Of a DNA stretch of 64,000 nt, positions 6,572-15,758 are shown piece by piece (the first letter of the stretch is position 1; every line of letters begins with the position of its first letter). The DNA comes from an uncultured Flavobacteriaceae bacterium (GTDB taxonomy: Bacteria > Bacteroidota > Bacteroidia > Flavobacteriales > Flavobacteriaceae). The translations under genes and the position numbers were made by a program. Where the stretch lies: assembly GCA_947494695.1 (NCBI GenBank), contig CANLWB010000017.1, positions 1 through 64,000 of the forward strand, written 5' to 3'. Under the pieces are notes generated by a model. The model did no database searches. It had not been told where the DNA came from and saw nothing but the letters and a program-made list of their open reading frames with translations.

Positions 6572-7249
6572 ATGAGAGCCCATTTTTCATTTTTTATTCT
6601 CTTTACTTTTGTGCTATCTACTTATGGTCAAGTTGATACAAGAAACCGTTCTATATCTATTCCGGCCGTGAAAAGTAAAAATGACTCATTGGATGCACGG
6701 TCTTTATTACCTTCAAAACCAATTAACAACAACAGGATTAACAGTATTAATACCCCTAAGGTATCGAATCGTCTTAATATGCCTAAAAAGGAGTTTTCCA
6801 TGTTCCCAACTGAGGAGTTTGGTAATCCTGGAGAGCTTTATGAATCACGAATTAGTAAAAGCTTGGATAATCTAAAGCTGAGCAAAGAAGAAGTAGAGGC
6901 CAAGAATGGCAGCAGCACCGATCAATATTTCGGAGATTTTAAAAGCAGTGCCGAATCTGTTAATATTGTGTACCGTGATCATGGTTATGAGGATGGTGAT
7001 GTTATTCAGGTTTTGGTTAATGATGATATTATTCAGCCCAGGGTATATTTAACCAATGGCTTTAGAGGATTTAAACTCGATTTGCAAAAGGGTTTTAATA
7101 AAATAGACTTTCTAGCCTTGAATCAAGGAGAGTCTGGACCCAATACGGCCGAATTTCAGGTTGTAGATGATAAGGGGAGCTTAGTTGCTGCAAACCGTTG
7201 GAATCTTGCCACAGGTGTAAAGGCTACGATTATTGTTGTTAAAGAGTAG
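6572..7249 (+). CDS. Secreted protein of unknown function
   Basis: 225 residues with a Sec signal peptide (hydrophobic ~5-17, cleavage after STYGQ). A Ser/Asn/Lys-rich linker follows to ~residue 125. The C-terminal ~100-residue domain contains VNIVYRDHGYEDGDVIQVLV near 128-147 and KGFNKIDFLALNQGESGPNT further on. I recall this C-terminal domain as a conserved flavobacterial secreted domain with a beta-sandwich look, but it has no function I can name. No sorting domain is present. The gene stands alone between the repeat region and a T9SS cargo gene on the same strand 91 bp downstream. Confidence 0.7.
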   Translation: MRAHFSFFILFTFVLSTYGQVDTRNRSISIPAVKSKNDSLDARSLLPSKPINNNRINSINTPKVSNRLNMPKKEFSMFPTEEFGNPGELYESRISKSLDNLKLSKEEVEAKNGSSTDQYFGDFKSSAESVNIVYRDHGYEDGDVIQVLVNDDIIQPRVYLTNGFRGFKLDLQKGFNKIDFLALNQGESGPNTAEFQVVDDKGSLVAANRWNLATGVKATIIVVKE

Positions 7250-7340
7250 TGTTTTCATTTCATTTATAGCTTGTCATTCTACAATCTATAACCTAATGAA
7301 ATAGGTTGTTTTACGCTTTCTTTTTGCCATTTCTTACAAT

Positions 7341-8021
7341 ATGTTTTCTCAAAATACTAGTGTCCCAGATGGAACGTGGTATTTACAGAATCTTATTGTT
7401 GATCATGAAGAATCTCCTAATCCTGTAAATAGTCAAAATACGCCAGTAACCTCGAATTTTGAGAACCATAATCGTGGAGATAAATATTTAAGTACTTCGA
7501 TCTGTGATTATATGGGAGCAGTTTTAAATTTTGACTTGGAAAATGGAAACTTTACTATAACAGATATTGGTATTACACTTGGTGGTTGCGTATTTGATGA
7601 GAATATTTCTAATCCTCAATCAGTGATGAGTTTTGAAAATAAACTTTACAGTTTCTATAGTAATGAAAGTATTTTTAACTACGATATCATAGAAGAAAGT
7701 TCTAGTCATTCACAAACTTTAACCATTACTGACATTAATGGAAATAAGGCCATTTACAGCAATAAAAGGTTGTCTTCTAAAGATTTTGTTCAGTCTCACG
7801 TTTCTGTTTTCCCAATTCCGGCTAAAGAAGAATTAACCATTAGCTCTATTCATGTTTCCCCATTAAAATTTCAAATTTTTGATTTTAGTAGAAAAATAGT
7901 TATGGCAAAGCAGTTATTAAGTTCTAATTCAATCAACGTAGAAAAACTGCCAACAGGGATTTATTTTATTCGAATTGAAAACAAACAAGGAAGCACTATA
8001 GTTAAAAAAATCACAAAATAA
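7341..8021 (+). CDS. T9SS-sorted secreted protein with a stop codon in its signal peptide (possible pseudogene)
   Basis: The C-terminal ~75 residues form a Por/T9SS type A sorting domain: SVFPIPAKEELTISS, then FQIFDFSRKIV, KLPTGIYFIRIENKQGS and KKITK. The region before it is unrecognised (starts PDGTWYLQNL). The first ATG that gives an open frame is at 7341 and leaves no signal peptide. Directly upstream and in the same frame lies ATG-AAA-TAG at 7296-7304 followed by VVLRFLFAISYNMFSQ, a good signal peptide. One change of TAG to AAG would restore MKKVVLRFLFAISYNMFSQ. T9SS cargo needs Sec export, so the present gene is probably inactive unless the stop is read through or an alternative start is used. 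Confidence 0.6.
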   Translation: MFSQNTSVPDGTWYLQNLIVDHEESPNPVNSQNTPVTSNFENHNRGDKYLSTSICDYMGAVLNFDLENGNFTITDIGITLGGCVFDENISNPQSVMSFENKLYSFYSNESIFNYDIIEESSSHSQTLTITDINGNKAIYSNKRLSSKDFVQSHVSVFPIPAKEELTISSIHVSPLKFQIFDFSRKIVMAKQLLSSNSINVEKLPTGIYFIRIENKQGSTIVKKITK

Positions 8022-8076
8022 TATTCCCAATAAAGACTAGATTTTCAAAAATAAAAGAATAATTTTCTCTATTCTC

Positions 8077-9090
8077 TTAAGAAATAATCCTATCAATTCG
8101 TGTTAATTCCTCTTCCGTAAAACTTAAATTGTCCAAAGCCTTTACATTTTCCTTCAATTGATTTGCAGAACTGGCTCCTACCAATACAGATGCTACCTGT
8201 GGTTGTCTCAAAATCCAGGCAATCGCCATTTGTGATACTTTTTGTCCGCGCTCTTGAGCAATCGTATTTAAGTGCTGAACTTTTTCAATATTACTATGTA
8301 CCGTATCGACATTTAAATAGGTGAGGTCTTTTGCCGCTCTCGAGCCTTCAGGAATTCCCTTTAAATATTTATCTGTTAACATACCCTGTGCCAATGGAGA
8401 AAAGGCAATACATCCCACACCATTTTGCTCTAAAGTATTTAAAAGTCCGTCTTCTACCCAACGATCTAGCATAGAGTAACGTGCCTGATGCAATATAAAA
8501 GGAACATGCTGCTGTCTAAGTAGCTCTGCTGCTTTCTGTGTCTCTTCGGGTTGGTAGTTAGAAATCCCAACATATAAAGCCTTTCCCTGTCTTACAATAT
8601 CTGCCAAAGCGCCCATGGTTTCTTCTAAAGGTGTATCGGGGTCTGGTCTGTGGTGATAAAAAATATCTACATAATCAAGTCCCATACGTTTTAAACTCTG
8701 GTCCAAACTGGCGATAAGATACTTTCGTGAACCGAAATTGCCATAGGGCCCAGGCCACATATCGTAACCTGCTTTGCTAGCGATAAACAACTCATCCCGA
8801 TACGATTTAAAATCGCTTTTAAGAAGGGTTCCGAAATGCTCTTCTGCAGAACCATATGGCGGACCGTAGTTATTCGCTAGATCAAAGTGCGTAATGCCCA
8901 GATCGAATGCACACCTAAGAATATCTCTACCATTCTGAAGACTATCAACAAAACCAAAGTTATGCCATAAACCTATAGATAGAGCGGGCAGCAGTACACC
9001 ACTTTTTCCCGTTCTGTTATAGGTCATAGAATCATATCTCTGGTTTGAAGCCAGGTATTCGGTCGCATTAGATTTGTCGTTGATTTGCAT
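8077..9090 (-). CDS. yghZ: YghZ/Gpr-type aldo/keto reductase
   Basis: A 337-residue TIM-barrel NADPH reductase, close along its whole length to E. coli YghZ (L-glyceraldehyde 3-phosphate reductase). Landmarks are SIGLWHNFGFVDS near 37-49, the FDLANNYGPPYGSAEE segment with catalytic Asp and Tyr near 71-87, SKAGYDMWPGPYG with catalytic Lys, YVDIFYHHRPD with catalytic His, and GCIAFSPLAQGMLTDKY for cofactor binding. Cytosolic, no signal peptide. YghZ relatives reduce small aldehydes including methylglyoxal and L-GAP, so a detoxification role is likely. It stands alone, with no obvious operon partner. Confidence 0.88.
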   Translation of the reverse strand: MQINDKSNATEYLASNQRYDSMTYNRTGKSGVLLPALSIGLWHNFGFVDSLQNGRDILRCAFDLGITHFDLANNYGPPYGSAEEHFGTLLKSDFKSYRDELFIASKAGYDMWPGPYGNFGSRKYLIASLDQSLKRMGLDYVDIFYHHRPDPDTPLEETMGALADIVRQGKALYVGISNYQPEETQKAAELLRQQHVPFILHQARYSMLDRWVEDGLLNTLEQNGVGCIAFSPLAQGMLTDKYLKGIPEGSRAAKDLTYLNVDTVHSNIEKVQHLNTIAQERGQKVSQMAIAWILRQPQVASVLVGASSANQLKENVKALDNLSFTEEELTRIDRIIS

Positions 9091-9171
9091 GTTTAAGGAG
9101 ACTAATAAGTGAGAAACAAATGTATAAATTAGTTTTTAATGTTAAGGTAAAATGTGCGGCTTAAAAATAGT

Positions 9172-9255
9172 CAGGTCATTACGAAGAGGATATTCATAAT
9201 GTAACCGTTTCAAATAGAATAGATTACCAAAATCACACCTTTTCGCAATGACCTG
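9172..9255. repeat. Inverted repeat element in the aldo/keto reductase - S9 peptidase gap
   Basis: CAGGTCATTACGAAGAGG and CCTTTTCGCAATGACCTG form 18-bp inverted arms with two mismatches around a 48-bp middle. The arms resemble the TCATTGCGA ends of small miniature elements common in Bacteroidota genomes. Confidence 0.55.
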
Positions 9256-9281
9256 CAAAAAACCGACCTATCTCAAGGCAA

Positions 9282-11588
9282 TTAATCCTTTAAAGGCTGT
9301 TTAATTTCTTTTTTTAAGTGTTTTGCATAGAAGCCCATCATAGATTCGTAAAGGGCAATTCGGTTCTCTTCTTTACCAAACCCATGTCCTTCATCATATT
9401 TAACCATGTAAGGAACGTCATAACCTTTAGCACGAAGAGCACTCACAATTTGATCAGATTCATCAATATTCACCCTTGGGTCGTTAGCACCCTGGACAAC
9501 AAAAAGAGGCTTCTTAATTTTATCGATTTGATATACTGGAGAGACTTCTTCCATAATGGCTTTTTCTTCAGGGATATCGGAATCATACCAAATTTCTTTA
9601 ACGATTTTTTTATAGGGTTTCCAATATTCTGGGAAGGACTCGAAAAATGTGAAAATGTTCGAGACCCCAACATAATCAACACCACAGGCATATAGATCGG
9701 GCGTTTTAGTAAGTCCTCGCAATACGGCATAACCACCATGGCTACCACCATAAATAGCTGCGTTTTCTTTGTCTACCCAGCCTTGATCAATAACGTACTG
9801 CAGGCCATCTTCTACATCATCCATCGCTTTTCTTCCTATTTGTTTAAAACCGGACTCTAAAAATGCCTTTCCGTAGCCACCAGAAATTCTAAAATTTACC
9901 TGTAGAGTCGCATAACCACGACTAGCAAAAAGCTGTGCTTCCGGATTGAAACCCCAGGAGTCTCTAATACCCTGCGGACCTCCATGAGGATTTACAATAA
10001 CAGGTACTTTTTCCCCATTTAAAGCCGCTTTTGGTAAAGTTATATATCCGTGAATGGTCTTTCCATCTCTACTTTTAAAAGTAATGGGACGCATTTCTGC
10101 CATATCGTTCTCAACAAGGTTTGGCATGAGATTATAAAGCAGTTTGAAGGCTTCTGTTTTAGAATCATAAGAATAATATGTACCATATAATTTGTCACTT
10201 TGTAAAAAGATAAGGTATTTACTTTCATCATCTGTAGCATCTGGGATCGAGTAGTTGTAACCCGGAAATTTTGCTACAATCTTTTTATGCAGCTTCCTGT
10301 AATACTTGCTTACAGGCACAACACGACTCTTTTCGCCCTCATAATAGAAGTAATCCAGTTCGTAACCACGATGTCTTGATAATCCAAGTCCGGAAACATC
10401 ATAATCGGCATTAGAAAAGAGTTTTTTTATCACCTTATCTTCTTTAAGGTCATAAAGATGTATTTGTACTTTATCACTGTCAAGATTTGAAGTTACATAG
10501 GCCTCATGCGGGTTATCTGACGCATAATTGAAGGACGAAATACTAAAGTTCTGTTTCCAGTTTAATTTCTTCTTTACCTCGTAATTTTCACCATCTAACG
10601 TATAATAAAAATCGATATTCACACCATTACGTAATTTAAAGAACCCACGAAGTTTGCCGTCTTTATCAAACACATAACTATTTATAGGATTCGTACCATC
10701 TTCATTTTTATAGAGCTGTTCCAGGGCACCAGATACAATATTAATCTTATAAGGTTCAAATATTTGCGGATTATTTTTATTCATAGATATAATCATATGA
10801 TCTTTATCTGCTTTAAGCCCTTCTAAGATATTCACTTTAACCCCCTCAAAAGGCGTTAATTCCTTGGCATTACGACCATCTATATCAACAGCAAAAAGGT
10901 GGTAATCTTCATTTCCTCCTTTGTCCATAACATAAACCAGTCGTTCTTCATTGGCCCAACCAAAACCGCGAATTAATTCTTCTTTTTCTTCAATGACCCT
11001 GGTGATTTCATTAGTTTCAAGATTTTTAACATACACATGATTTTTTGCATTTTCGTCTTTCTCACGATAGGATAAGTATGTTCCGTTTGGTGAAAAACTA
11101 AAAGACCTGGCTTTGGGTCTTGCAAAGTAATCTTTTACCGAATATTTGTAGTTCGTAGGATTCCAGTTTGCCAATTTTTTAAGCGCCTCGTCTGATGTTG
11201 GTAATGCCGTATTACCAGGTAAGGTTTTAACTGTTTTAGATAATACTAAAGGAAATTCTTTACCGCCCTGATAAAACGTACCTGTTAATTGGTTTTCTTC
11301 TAAAGTGGCAATGTATTTTATGCCTGCCTGACTAAATGTAATGGTAAGTGTATTGTTTTCAAACGAAGTGCTATCCATGGGAAGGCCTGTAGCACCTTGT
11401 GAAGGACTATCCATAGTTGAAACATAACCGTCTTCTGAGTTTTTAACGTCGAATACCAAAGGGATTTCTGAGCCTTGAACAGATATTGCGCCCTTCCAGG
11501 AACCAACAATATCTTGGGCATGTGTTGAAAGTACTGCACATAAGAAAAGTATACATGCACAGCTTAGTTTTAAGATGCTTGTTTTCAT
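9282..11588 (-). CDS. Secreted S9 family prolyl-oligopeptidase-like peptidase
   Basis: 768 residues with a signal peptide (residues 1-24, ending STHAQ). An extra ~100-residue N-terminal domain (DIVGSWKGAISVQG...FYQGGKEFPLVL) resembles lipocalin-like 'GxWxG' domains. A WD/propeller-like region covers ~150-480, followed by the alpha/beta-hydrolase peptidase domain from ~510. The nucleophile serine is in YGGSHGGYAVLRG near residue 615, the aspartate in VQGANDPRVN and the histidine in YDEGHGF near the end. The order and motifs fit the S9C/acylaminoacyl-peptidase group, which acts on short peptides; the signal peptide places it in the periplasm or outside. Monocistronic by spacing. Confidence 0.85.
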   Translation of the reverse strand: MKTSILKLSCACILFLCAVLSTHAQDIVGSWKGAISVQGSEIPLVFDVKNSEDGYVSTMDSPSQGATGLPMDSTSFENNTLTITFSQAGIKYIATLEENQLTGTFYQGGKEFPLVLSKTVKTLPGNTALPTSDEALKKLANWNPTNYKYSVKDYFARPKARSFSFSPNGTYLSYREKDENAKNHVYVKNLETNEITRVIEEKEELIRGFGWANEERLVYVMDKGGNEDYHLFAVDIDGRNAKELTPFEGVKVNILEGLKADKDHMIISMNKNNPQIFEPYKINIVSGALEQLYKNEDGTNPINSYVFDKDGKLRGFFKLRNGVNIDFYYTLDGENYEVKKKLNWKQNFSISSFNYASDNPHEAYVTSNLDSDKVQIHLYDLKEDKVIKKLFSNADYDVSGLGLSRHRGYELDYFYYEGEKSRVVPVSKYYRKLHKKIVAKFPGYNYSIPDATDDESKYLIFLQSDKLYGTYYSYDSKTEAFKLLYNLMPNLVENDMAEMRPITFKSRDGKTIHGYITLPKAALNGEKVPVIVNPHGGPQGIRDSWGFNPEAQLFASRGYATLQVNFRISGGYGKAFLESGFKQIGRKAMDDVEDGLQYVIDQGWVDKENAAIYGGSHGGYAVLRGLTKTPDLYACGVDYVGVSNIFTFFESFPEYWKPYKKIVKEIWYDSDIPEEKAIMEEVSPVYQIDKIKKPLFVVQGANDPRVNIDESDQIVSALRAKGYDVPYMVKYDEGHGFGKEENRIALYESMMGFYAKHLKKEIKQPLKD

Positions 11589-12239
11589 TTGATTGATTTA
11601 GTGAACTGGTTTAAACTTTTAGATATTGAGTTAACATGTTGTTTTTTGTCTTTTTATAACATCATAGCGATGCCATCCCCTTTAAAAAAGCCTTCAAAAG
11701 AGTAAAAGTCTTCTATGTCGTCTTTCAATCAAAAAAAATCAAACGCGTTCAGATTAAAAATTATTATTTACAAACTAAAGGTCCAAAAAAGGTGTCATTC
11801 AGAACGCCCGCCTGCCGGACGGGCAGGACGTGAAGAATCTGTAAGAATTTAAATGTTTACCTGTTAAAGTCTTAAAATTTTTCGACCGTCCGTCCCACAA
11901 GCGGGTGCTCAAAATGACAATTCTAGAACTTTTTAGTCACTCTACCTGGTTAGAAGAAAAAAAACACATTTTGTTACACGTTTTATAAGAAAAAATTCAC
12001 TTTTAAATAAAGGTAATTAGTTTCTAATGTTAGTTAGCTTTCGTGTTAATTAAGGCAACGCCATGTCTGTAGACATTAGTTAAAGGTAGCCAAAAAGGGT
12101 GGAAGAGGGGGGATTTCTTTAATTTTGGTTGTTCTTTTTTTTGTTTTGACTACTGAAATTGAAACTGCTTTAATCGACGTTGTAATTTGCTGATTTTCAG
12201 TGTCAAAAATAATGATTCGTAATTTTCTGGGAAACATTC
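11589..12239. other. Intergenic region with REP palindromes
   Basis: About 650 bp without a gene. It contains a CCTGCC-ggacg-GGCAGG palindrome at 11811-11827 within a longer element bounded by tgtcattcagaacg (11793) and ctcaaaatgacaattc (~11908-11923), an arrangement typical of flavobacterial intergenic REPs. Nothing else was recognised. Confidence 0.5.
11811..11827. repeat. CCTGCC/GGCAGG REP palindrome
   Basis: CCTGCC-ggacg-GGCAGG, perfect 6-bp stem; a related CCTGTC/GACAGG palindrome lies at 46974-46989. Confidence 0.7.
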
Positions 12240-12269
12240 TTGATAAACTGTCTAAAGGTGTTATTTTTG
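12240..12269 (+). promoter_or_regulatory. Promoter of the helicase gene
   Basis: TTG at 12240-12242, a 19-bp spacer, then TATTTTTG at 12262-12269: a full match to the Bacteroidota -33/-7 consensus. Transcription would start near 12275, about 15 bp before the ATG at 12290, which decides the start codon of the helicase. Confidence 0.65.
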
Positions 12270-12289
12270 CACGTCACAAAATTTTAGAA

Positions 12290-13843
12290 ATGTCAATTTC
12301 AGTAACCGAACTAGAAGAAAGAAAAGAAGGAAAGGAGCTCTATAGCTATCAAAAAGGAGCCATAGATAAAATTTTTAATAGTTTTGATGAATCACCTGAT
12401 GATTATCATTTGTTGTATCAACTTCCAACCGGAGGAGGAAAAACCGTAATTTTTTCTGAAATTGTTAGGCAGTATCTAAAAAACCATAAAAAGAAGGTTT
12501 TGGTTATGACCCACCGAATCGAGTTATGTAGGCAAACGTCTCATATGCTTACAGAATTTGGTGTGATGAACAAGGTGGTAGACAGTAAAGCCGATTTAAG
12601 TGATCAAACAGAGTACAGTTGCTTTGTGGCCATGGTTGAAACCTTAAATAATCGTTTAAATGATGATAAATTAGATATCTCCGATATTGGCCTGGTAATT
12701 ATTGATGAGGCGCATTATAATTCGTTTACAAAACTGTTTAAGTTTTTTAGTAAATCATTTATTTTAGGAGTAACGGCGACACCTTTAAGTTCGAATATAG
12801 ATTTACCAATGACCGACAATTACGATGAGCTCATTGTTGGAGAAAGTATAGAATCTTTAATTGAAAACGGATTTTTGGCTCGTGCAGAAATGTTTTCATA
12901 CAATGTAGGGCTTACATCCTTAGTTGTTGGAGCAAATGGGGATTATACTGTGAAATCTTCAGAAGATTTGTATACAGATAGCGATATGCTTAGCAAGCTA
13001 TTACAGGCTTACGAAGAGCGCTCTAAAGGTAAAAAGACCTTGATTTTTAATAATGGAATTAATACGTCGCTACATGTTTATGATACGTTTAGAAGAGCTG
13101 GATACCCAGTGGCGCATTTAGATAATACCAATTCTAAAAAAGAACGCGCGCTAATTTTAAAATGGTTTAAAGAAACACCCGATGCGATTTTAACATCGGT
13201 AAGTATCTTAACAACCGGATTTGACGAACCTACTGTGGAAAGTATTATTTTAAATAGAGCGACCAAGTCCTTGACGCTTTATTATCAGATGATAGGTCGT
13301 GGGTCTCGTATTTTAAAAGATAAAAACTCCTTTAGTGTGATCGATTTAGGGAATAACTTCCATCGTTTTGGTGCCTGGGGAGACAATTTGGATTGGCAAC
13401 GCATTTTTAAATCGCCTAATTACTACCTGGATGCCATTTTAAGTGATGAGGAATTAGAAAGTAATTTTAGGTATGAAATGCCAGATGCTTTGCGACAGGA
13501 GTTTGCTAATTCAAAAGAGGTCTATTTTGATATTCAAAGAACCTATGTAGAATCTATTAGAAATGGAGAATCTTCAAAAGTCGTATTGGAGCGATCTATA
13601 GAACAGCATGCAAAAATTTGTATAGAAAATAGTGAAGATGTTTATGATGCTTTAGGACTGGCAAAGATGCTTGGAGATGATATTGATTTTAGGATACAGC
13701 GTTACACAAAGTGCATTAGTAAAAGCACCTTTAATTTTGTAGAATGGTTAAAAGGAGATTATAGAAAGAAGCTTAATTCGTATTTAAGATCTAATTTTGA
13801 TGACGTTTTTGAGGCCATTCATGGCCACCCACCTGAGGATTAA
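12290..13843 (+). CDS. DEAD/DEAH-box superfamily 2 helicase
   Basis: About 517 residues from MSISVTELEERKEGKELY. A GTG start 90 bp upstream is open, but a good promoter lies inside that extension. SF2 motifs: Q-motif-like ELYSYQKGAIDKIF, Walker A QLPTGGGKTVIF, Ia MTHRIELCRQTS, DEAH box VIIDEAHYNSF, motif III GVTATPLSS, and in RecA2 LIFNNGINTSLHVYD, TTGFDEPTVESIIL and motif VI YYQMIGRGSR. This domain order is that of the stand-alone SSL2/RecG-like nucleic-acid translocases annotated as 'DEAD/DEAH box helicase' in flavobacteria. The C-terminal ~150 residues are helical and unrecognised. A housekeeping or DNA-repair role is likely; no nuclease or methylase neighbours suggest a defence system. 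Confidence 0.85.
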   Translation: MSISVTELEERKEGKELYSYQKGAIDKIFNSFDESPDDYHLLYQLPTGGGKTVIFSEIVRQYLKNHKKKVLVMTHRIELCRQTSHMLTEFGVMNKVVDSKADLSDQTEYSCFVAMVETLNNRLNDDKLDISDIGLVIIDEAHYNSFTKLFKFFSKSFILGVTATPLSSNIDLPMTDNYDELIVGESIESLIENGFLARAEMFSYNVGLTSLVVGANGDYTVKSSEDLYTDSDMLSKLLQAYEERSKGKKTLIFNNGINTSLHVYDTFRRAGYPVAHLDNTNSKKERALILKWFKETPDAILTSVSILTTGFDEPTVESIILNRATKSLTLYYQMIGRGSRILKDKNSFSVIDLGNNFHRFGAWGDNLDWQRIFKSPNYYLDAILSDEELESNFRYEMPDALRQEFANSKEVYFDIQRTYVESIRNGESSKVVLERSIEQHAKICIENSEDVYDALGLAKMLGDDIDFRIQRYTKCISKSTFNFVEWLKGDYRKKLNSYLRSNFDDVFEAIHGHPPED

Positions 13844-13870
13844 CACATCTCATTTAACGAGGTGTTTTTG
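13842..13870 (+). terminator. Weak terminator after the helicase gene
   Basis: AACACatCTC-atttaac-GAGGTGTTTTTG, an imperfect stem with a short T-run overlapping the end of the gene. Confidence 0.45.
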
Positions 13871-13905
13871 TCTGTCTATTATGACAAAGTCCTTAAATTA
13901 AGCCG

Positions 13906-13913
13906 TATCTTTG
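13906..13913 (+). promoter_or_regulatory. -7 promoter element for the EamA pair
   Basis: TATCTTTG matches TAnnTTTG and lies 17 bp before the ATG at 13931. It falls inside the longer upstream open frame and so argues against the start at 13862. Confidence 0.5.
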
Positions 13914-13930
13914 AGCTAGCCATTTGCACT

Positions 13931-14845
13931 ATGAGTTTGTCTCGAAAAACTATTCTTATTATTTTGGCATTCTTTGCCATTTATGTTATTTGGGGATCTA
14001 CCTACCTTTTTAATAAAATAGTCGTAACCGAATTACCCCCATTTTTTGTTGCAGCCATTCGTTTTACCCTTGCCGGATCGATTGTATTCGCTATTGCTAG
14101 ATTGATGAAATTAAGTTTGACTATTACAAAACGACAATTCATGAATTGTACGATTTCAGGGTTTTTGTTTTTGGTATATGGTAATGGCGTTTTTATTTGG
14201 GCTCTTAAATATATAGATAGTGGCTTGGCTGCTTTGGAAGCTTCTACACAACCGCTCTTTGTATTGCTATTAATGCGGCTCTTAGATGGAAAAAAGATGC
14301 AAAAACGATCATTAATTGGAGTTGCCCTGGGGTGTATAGGCATGTATCTGTTGGTGAGTCAGAAGTCATTAATCACTAATGAAGATAGTTTGTTAGGAAT
14401 GTCTATGGCGTTTACCTGTGTTCTAAGTTGGAGCTATGCCAGTGTTTTTGTATCGAAGGCAGACTTACCCTCAAATTATTTTGTTAGTACAGCTTACCAA
14501 ATGATTATTGCAGGTGTTTTTTTAACAGTGCTGAGTTTGGTATTAGGCGAAGAGTGGGTGTCGCCAGTAGACTGGAGTCCGAAAGTACAGTGGTCTTTAG
14601 TCTTTTTAATTGTCTTTGGAGGTGTTGTTGCATTTACAGCATTTAACTACCTACTTAAAGTGGTTTCTACTGAAAAAGCGTCAACTTCGGCTTATGTAAA
14701 TCCTATAATAGCTATCATTTTGGGGTGGTATGTACTTGACGAAACCATGACCACACAGACTATTATTGCTGCCTGTATTCTTTTAACAGGAGTATTCTTT
14801 ATTACCTCTCGGAAAAGAATAAAAACCAGAACCATTGGAAGTTAA
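13931..14845 (+). CDS. EamA/DMT family transporter 1
   Basis: About 304 residues with ten hydrophobic segments in two EamA repeats, of the drug/metabolite transporter superfamily. The N-terminal AIYVIWGSTYLFNKIVV is the classic first-helix motif of the RhaT/YdcZ-like EamA exporters, and STSAYVNPIIAIILGWYVLDE in the second repeat is the usual end motif. Start at MSLSRKTILII, chosen because the longer frame covers a promoter element. Substrate not predictable; relatives export amino acids or metabolites. The stop overlaps the next gene by 11 bp, so the two are co-translated. Confidence 0.85.
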   Translation: MSLSRKTILIILAFFAIYVIWGSTYLFNKIVVTELPPFFVAAIRFTLAGSIVFAIARLMKLSLTITKRQFMNCTISGFLFLVYGNGVFIWALKYIDSGLAALEASTQPLFVLLLMRLLDGKKMQKRSLIGVALGCIGMYLLVSQKSLITNEDSLLGMSMAFTCVLSWSYASVFVSKADLPSNYFVSTAYQMIIAGVFLTVLSLVLGEEWVSPVDWSPKVQWSLVFLIVFGGVVAFTAFNYLLKVVSTEKASTSAYVNPIIAIILGWYVLDETMTTQTIIAACILLTGVFFITSRKRIKTRTIGS

Positions 14846-15680
14846 GCGCGCTATAAAATTCATGCTTATTAGTACATTGGCATTTGCTTGTATGAATGCT
14901 ATTGTTAAACACCTCGTCCACATTGATGCGTTCGAAATTGTGTTTTTTAGATCGATAAGTTCTCTGGCCTTTACATTTACCTTTTTAATTAGAAATAAAA
15001 TTCCCTTTGGGGGAAACAAGAAAAAACTCTTGATTATACGAGGATTGGTAGGAGTGACCTCCATGTCCTTTTTCTTCATGTCGACCAAGCATTTACCCAT
15101 AGGGACGGCGGTTTCATTACGTTATATGGCCCCTATATTTGCCGCTATTTTTGCTGTTTTTGTACTAAATGAAAGCGTAAAACCACTACAATGGGCCTTT
15201 TTTGCTATGGCATTTGGAGGTGTTGTAGTATTAAAAGGTTTTGATACAGAAATAAGCACTTACGGTTTATTATTAGCATGTGTATCTGCCATTTTTAGCG
15301 GATTGGTTTATGTCACCATAAGTAAAATAGGTAAAGGTGATCATCCGGTAGTTATCGTAAACTACTTTATGATTATTTCTACCATAGTAGGAGGTGTGCT
15401 ATCTATTAAAAACTGGGTAACACCAGTAGGTATCGAATGGTTCATGCTTGTGGGCTTAGGGGTTTTTGGATACTTCGGACAGTTGTTTATGACCAAGGCC
15501 TTTCAAGTTGCTGCTACAAACCAAGTAGCACCTCTTAAATACTTAGAAGTGCTTTATACAGTACTATTTGGAGTATTTATTTTTACCGAGATTTACACAT
15601 TCTGGAGTCTTTTAGGAATGTCTCTAATTGTAACAGGCTTGGTTTTAAATATTCGGTATAAGGCAAAACAAAATAACTAA
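14835..15680 (+). CDS. EamA/DMT family transporter 2
   Basis: 281 residues starting from a TTG that overlaps the previous gene by 11 bp (an internal ATG at residue 10 is the alternative). Ten hydrophobic segments and two EamA domains: FACMNAIVKHLVHIDAFEIV in helix 1 and LRYMAPIFAAIFAVFVLNES closing the first repeat. It is more like the S-adenosylmethionine/RarD-type EamA group than like its neighbour, so the two are not simply duplicates. Probably acts at the inner membrane in the same operon; substrate unknown. Confidence 0.82.
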   Translation: MEVKRAIKFMLISTLAFACMNAIVKHLVHIDAFEIVFFRSISSLAFTFTFLIRNKIPFGGNKKKLLIIRGLVGVTSMSFFFMSTKHLPIGTAVSLRYMAPIFAAIFAVFVLNESVKPLQWAFFAMAFGGVVVLKGFDTEISTYGLLLACVSAIFSGLVYVTISKIGKGDHPVVIVNYFMIISTIVGGVLSIKNWVTPVGIEWFMLVGLGVFGYFGQLFMTKAFQVAATNQVAPLKYLEVLYTVLFGVFIFTEIYTFWSLLGMSLIVTGLVLNIRYKAKQNN

Positions 15681-15709
15681 TCTTAAGTTAAAAGTTTTGC
15701 CTTATATCG
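15654..15709. terminator. Bidirectional-looking hairpin overlapping the EamA 2 stop codon
   Basis: CGGTATAAGGCAAAAC and GTTTTGCCTTATATCG form 16-bp arms with one mismatch around a 24-bp loop that contains the TAA stop. No long T-run, so termination strength is doubtful. Confidence 0.4.
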
Positions 15710-15758
15710 AATATGACATCATTAATCGTGATACATTAATGAAAGTTAACCTAGTATG

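Noticed and set aside
9318-9695. 125-codon plus-strand frame inside the S9 peptidase gene
   Set aside because: Antisense to a well-supported catalytic domain; composition is that of a complement shadow.
12200-12289. 30-codon N-terminal extension of the helicase from a GTG
   Set aside because: The extension covers a full-consensus promoter (TTG-N19-TATTTTTG) and has no helicase character; the ATG at 12290 fits better.
12290-13843. Helicase as part of an anti-phage defence island
   Set aside because: No nuclease, methylase, Argonaute or other defence gene beside it; neighbours are a peptidase and transporters.
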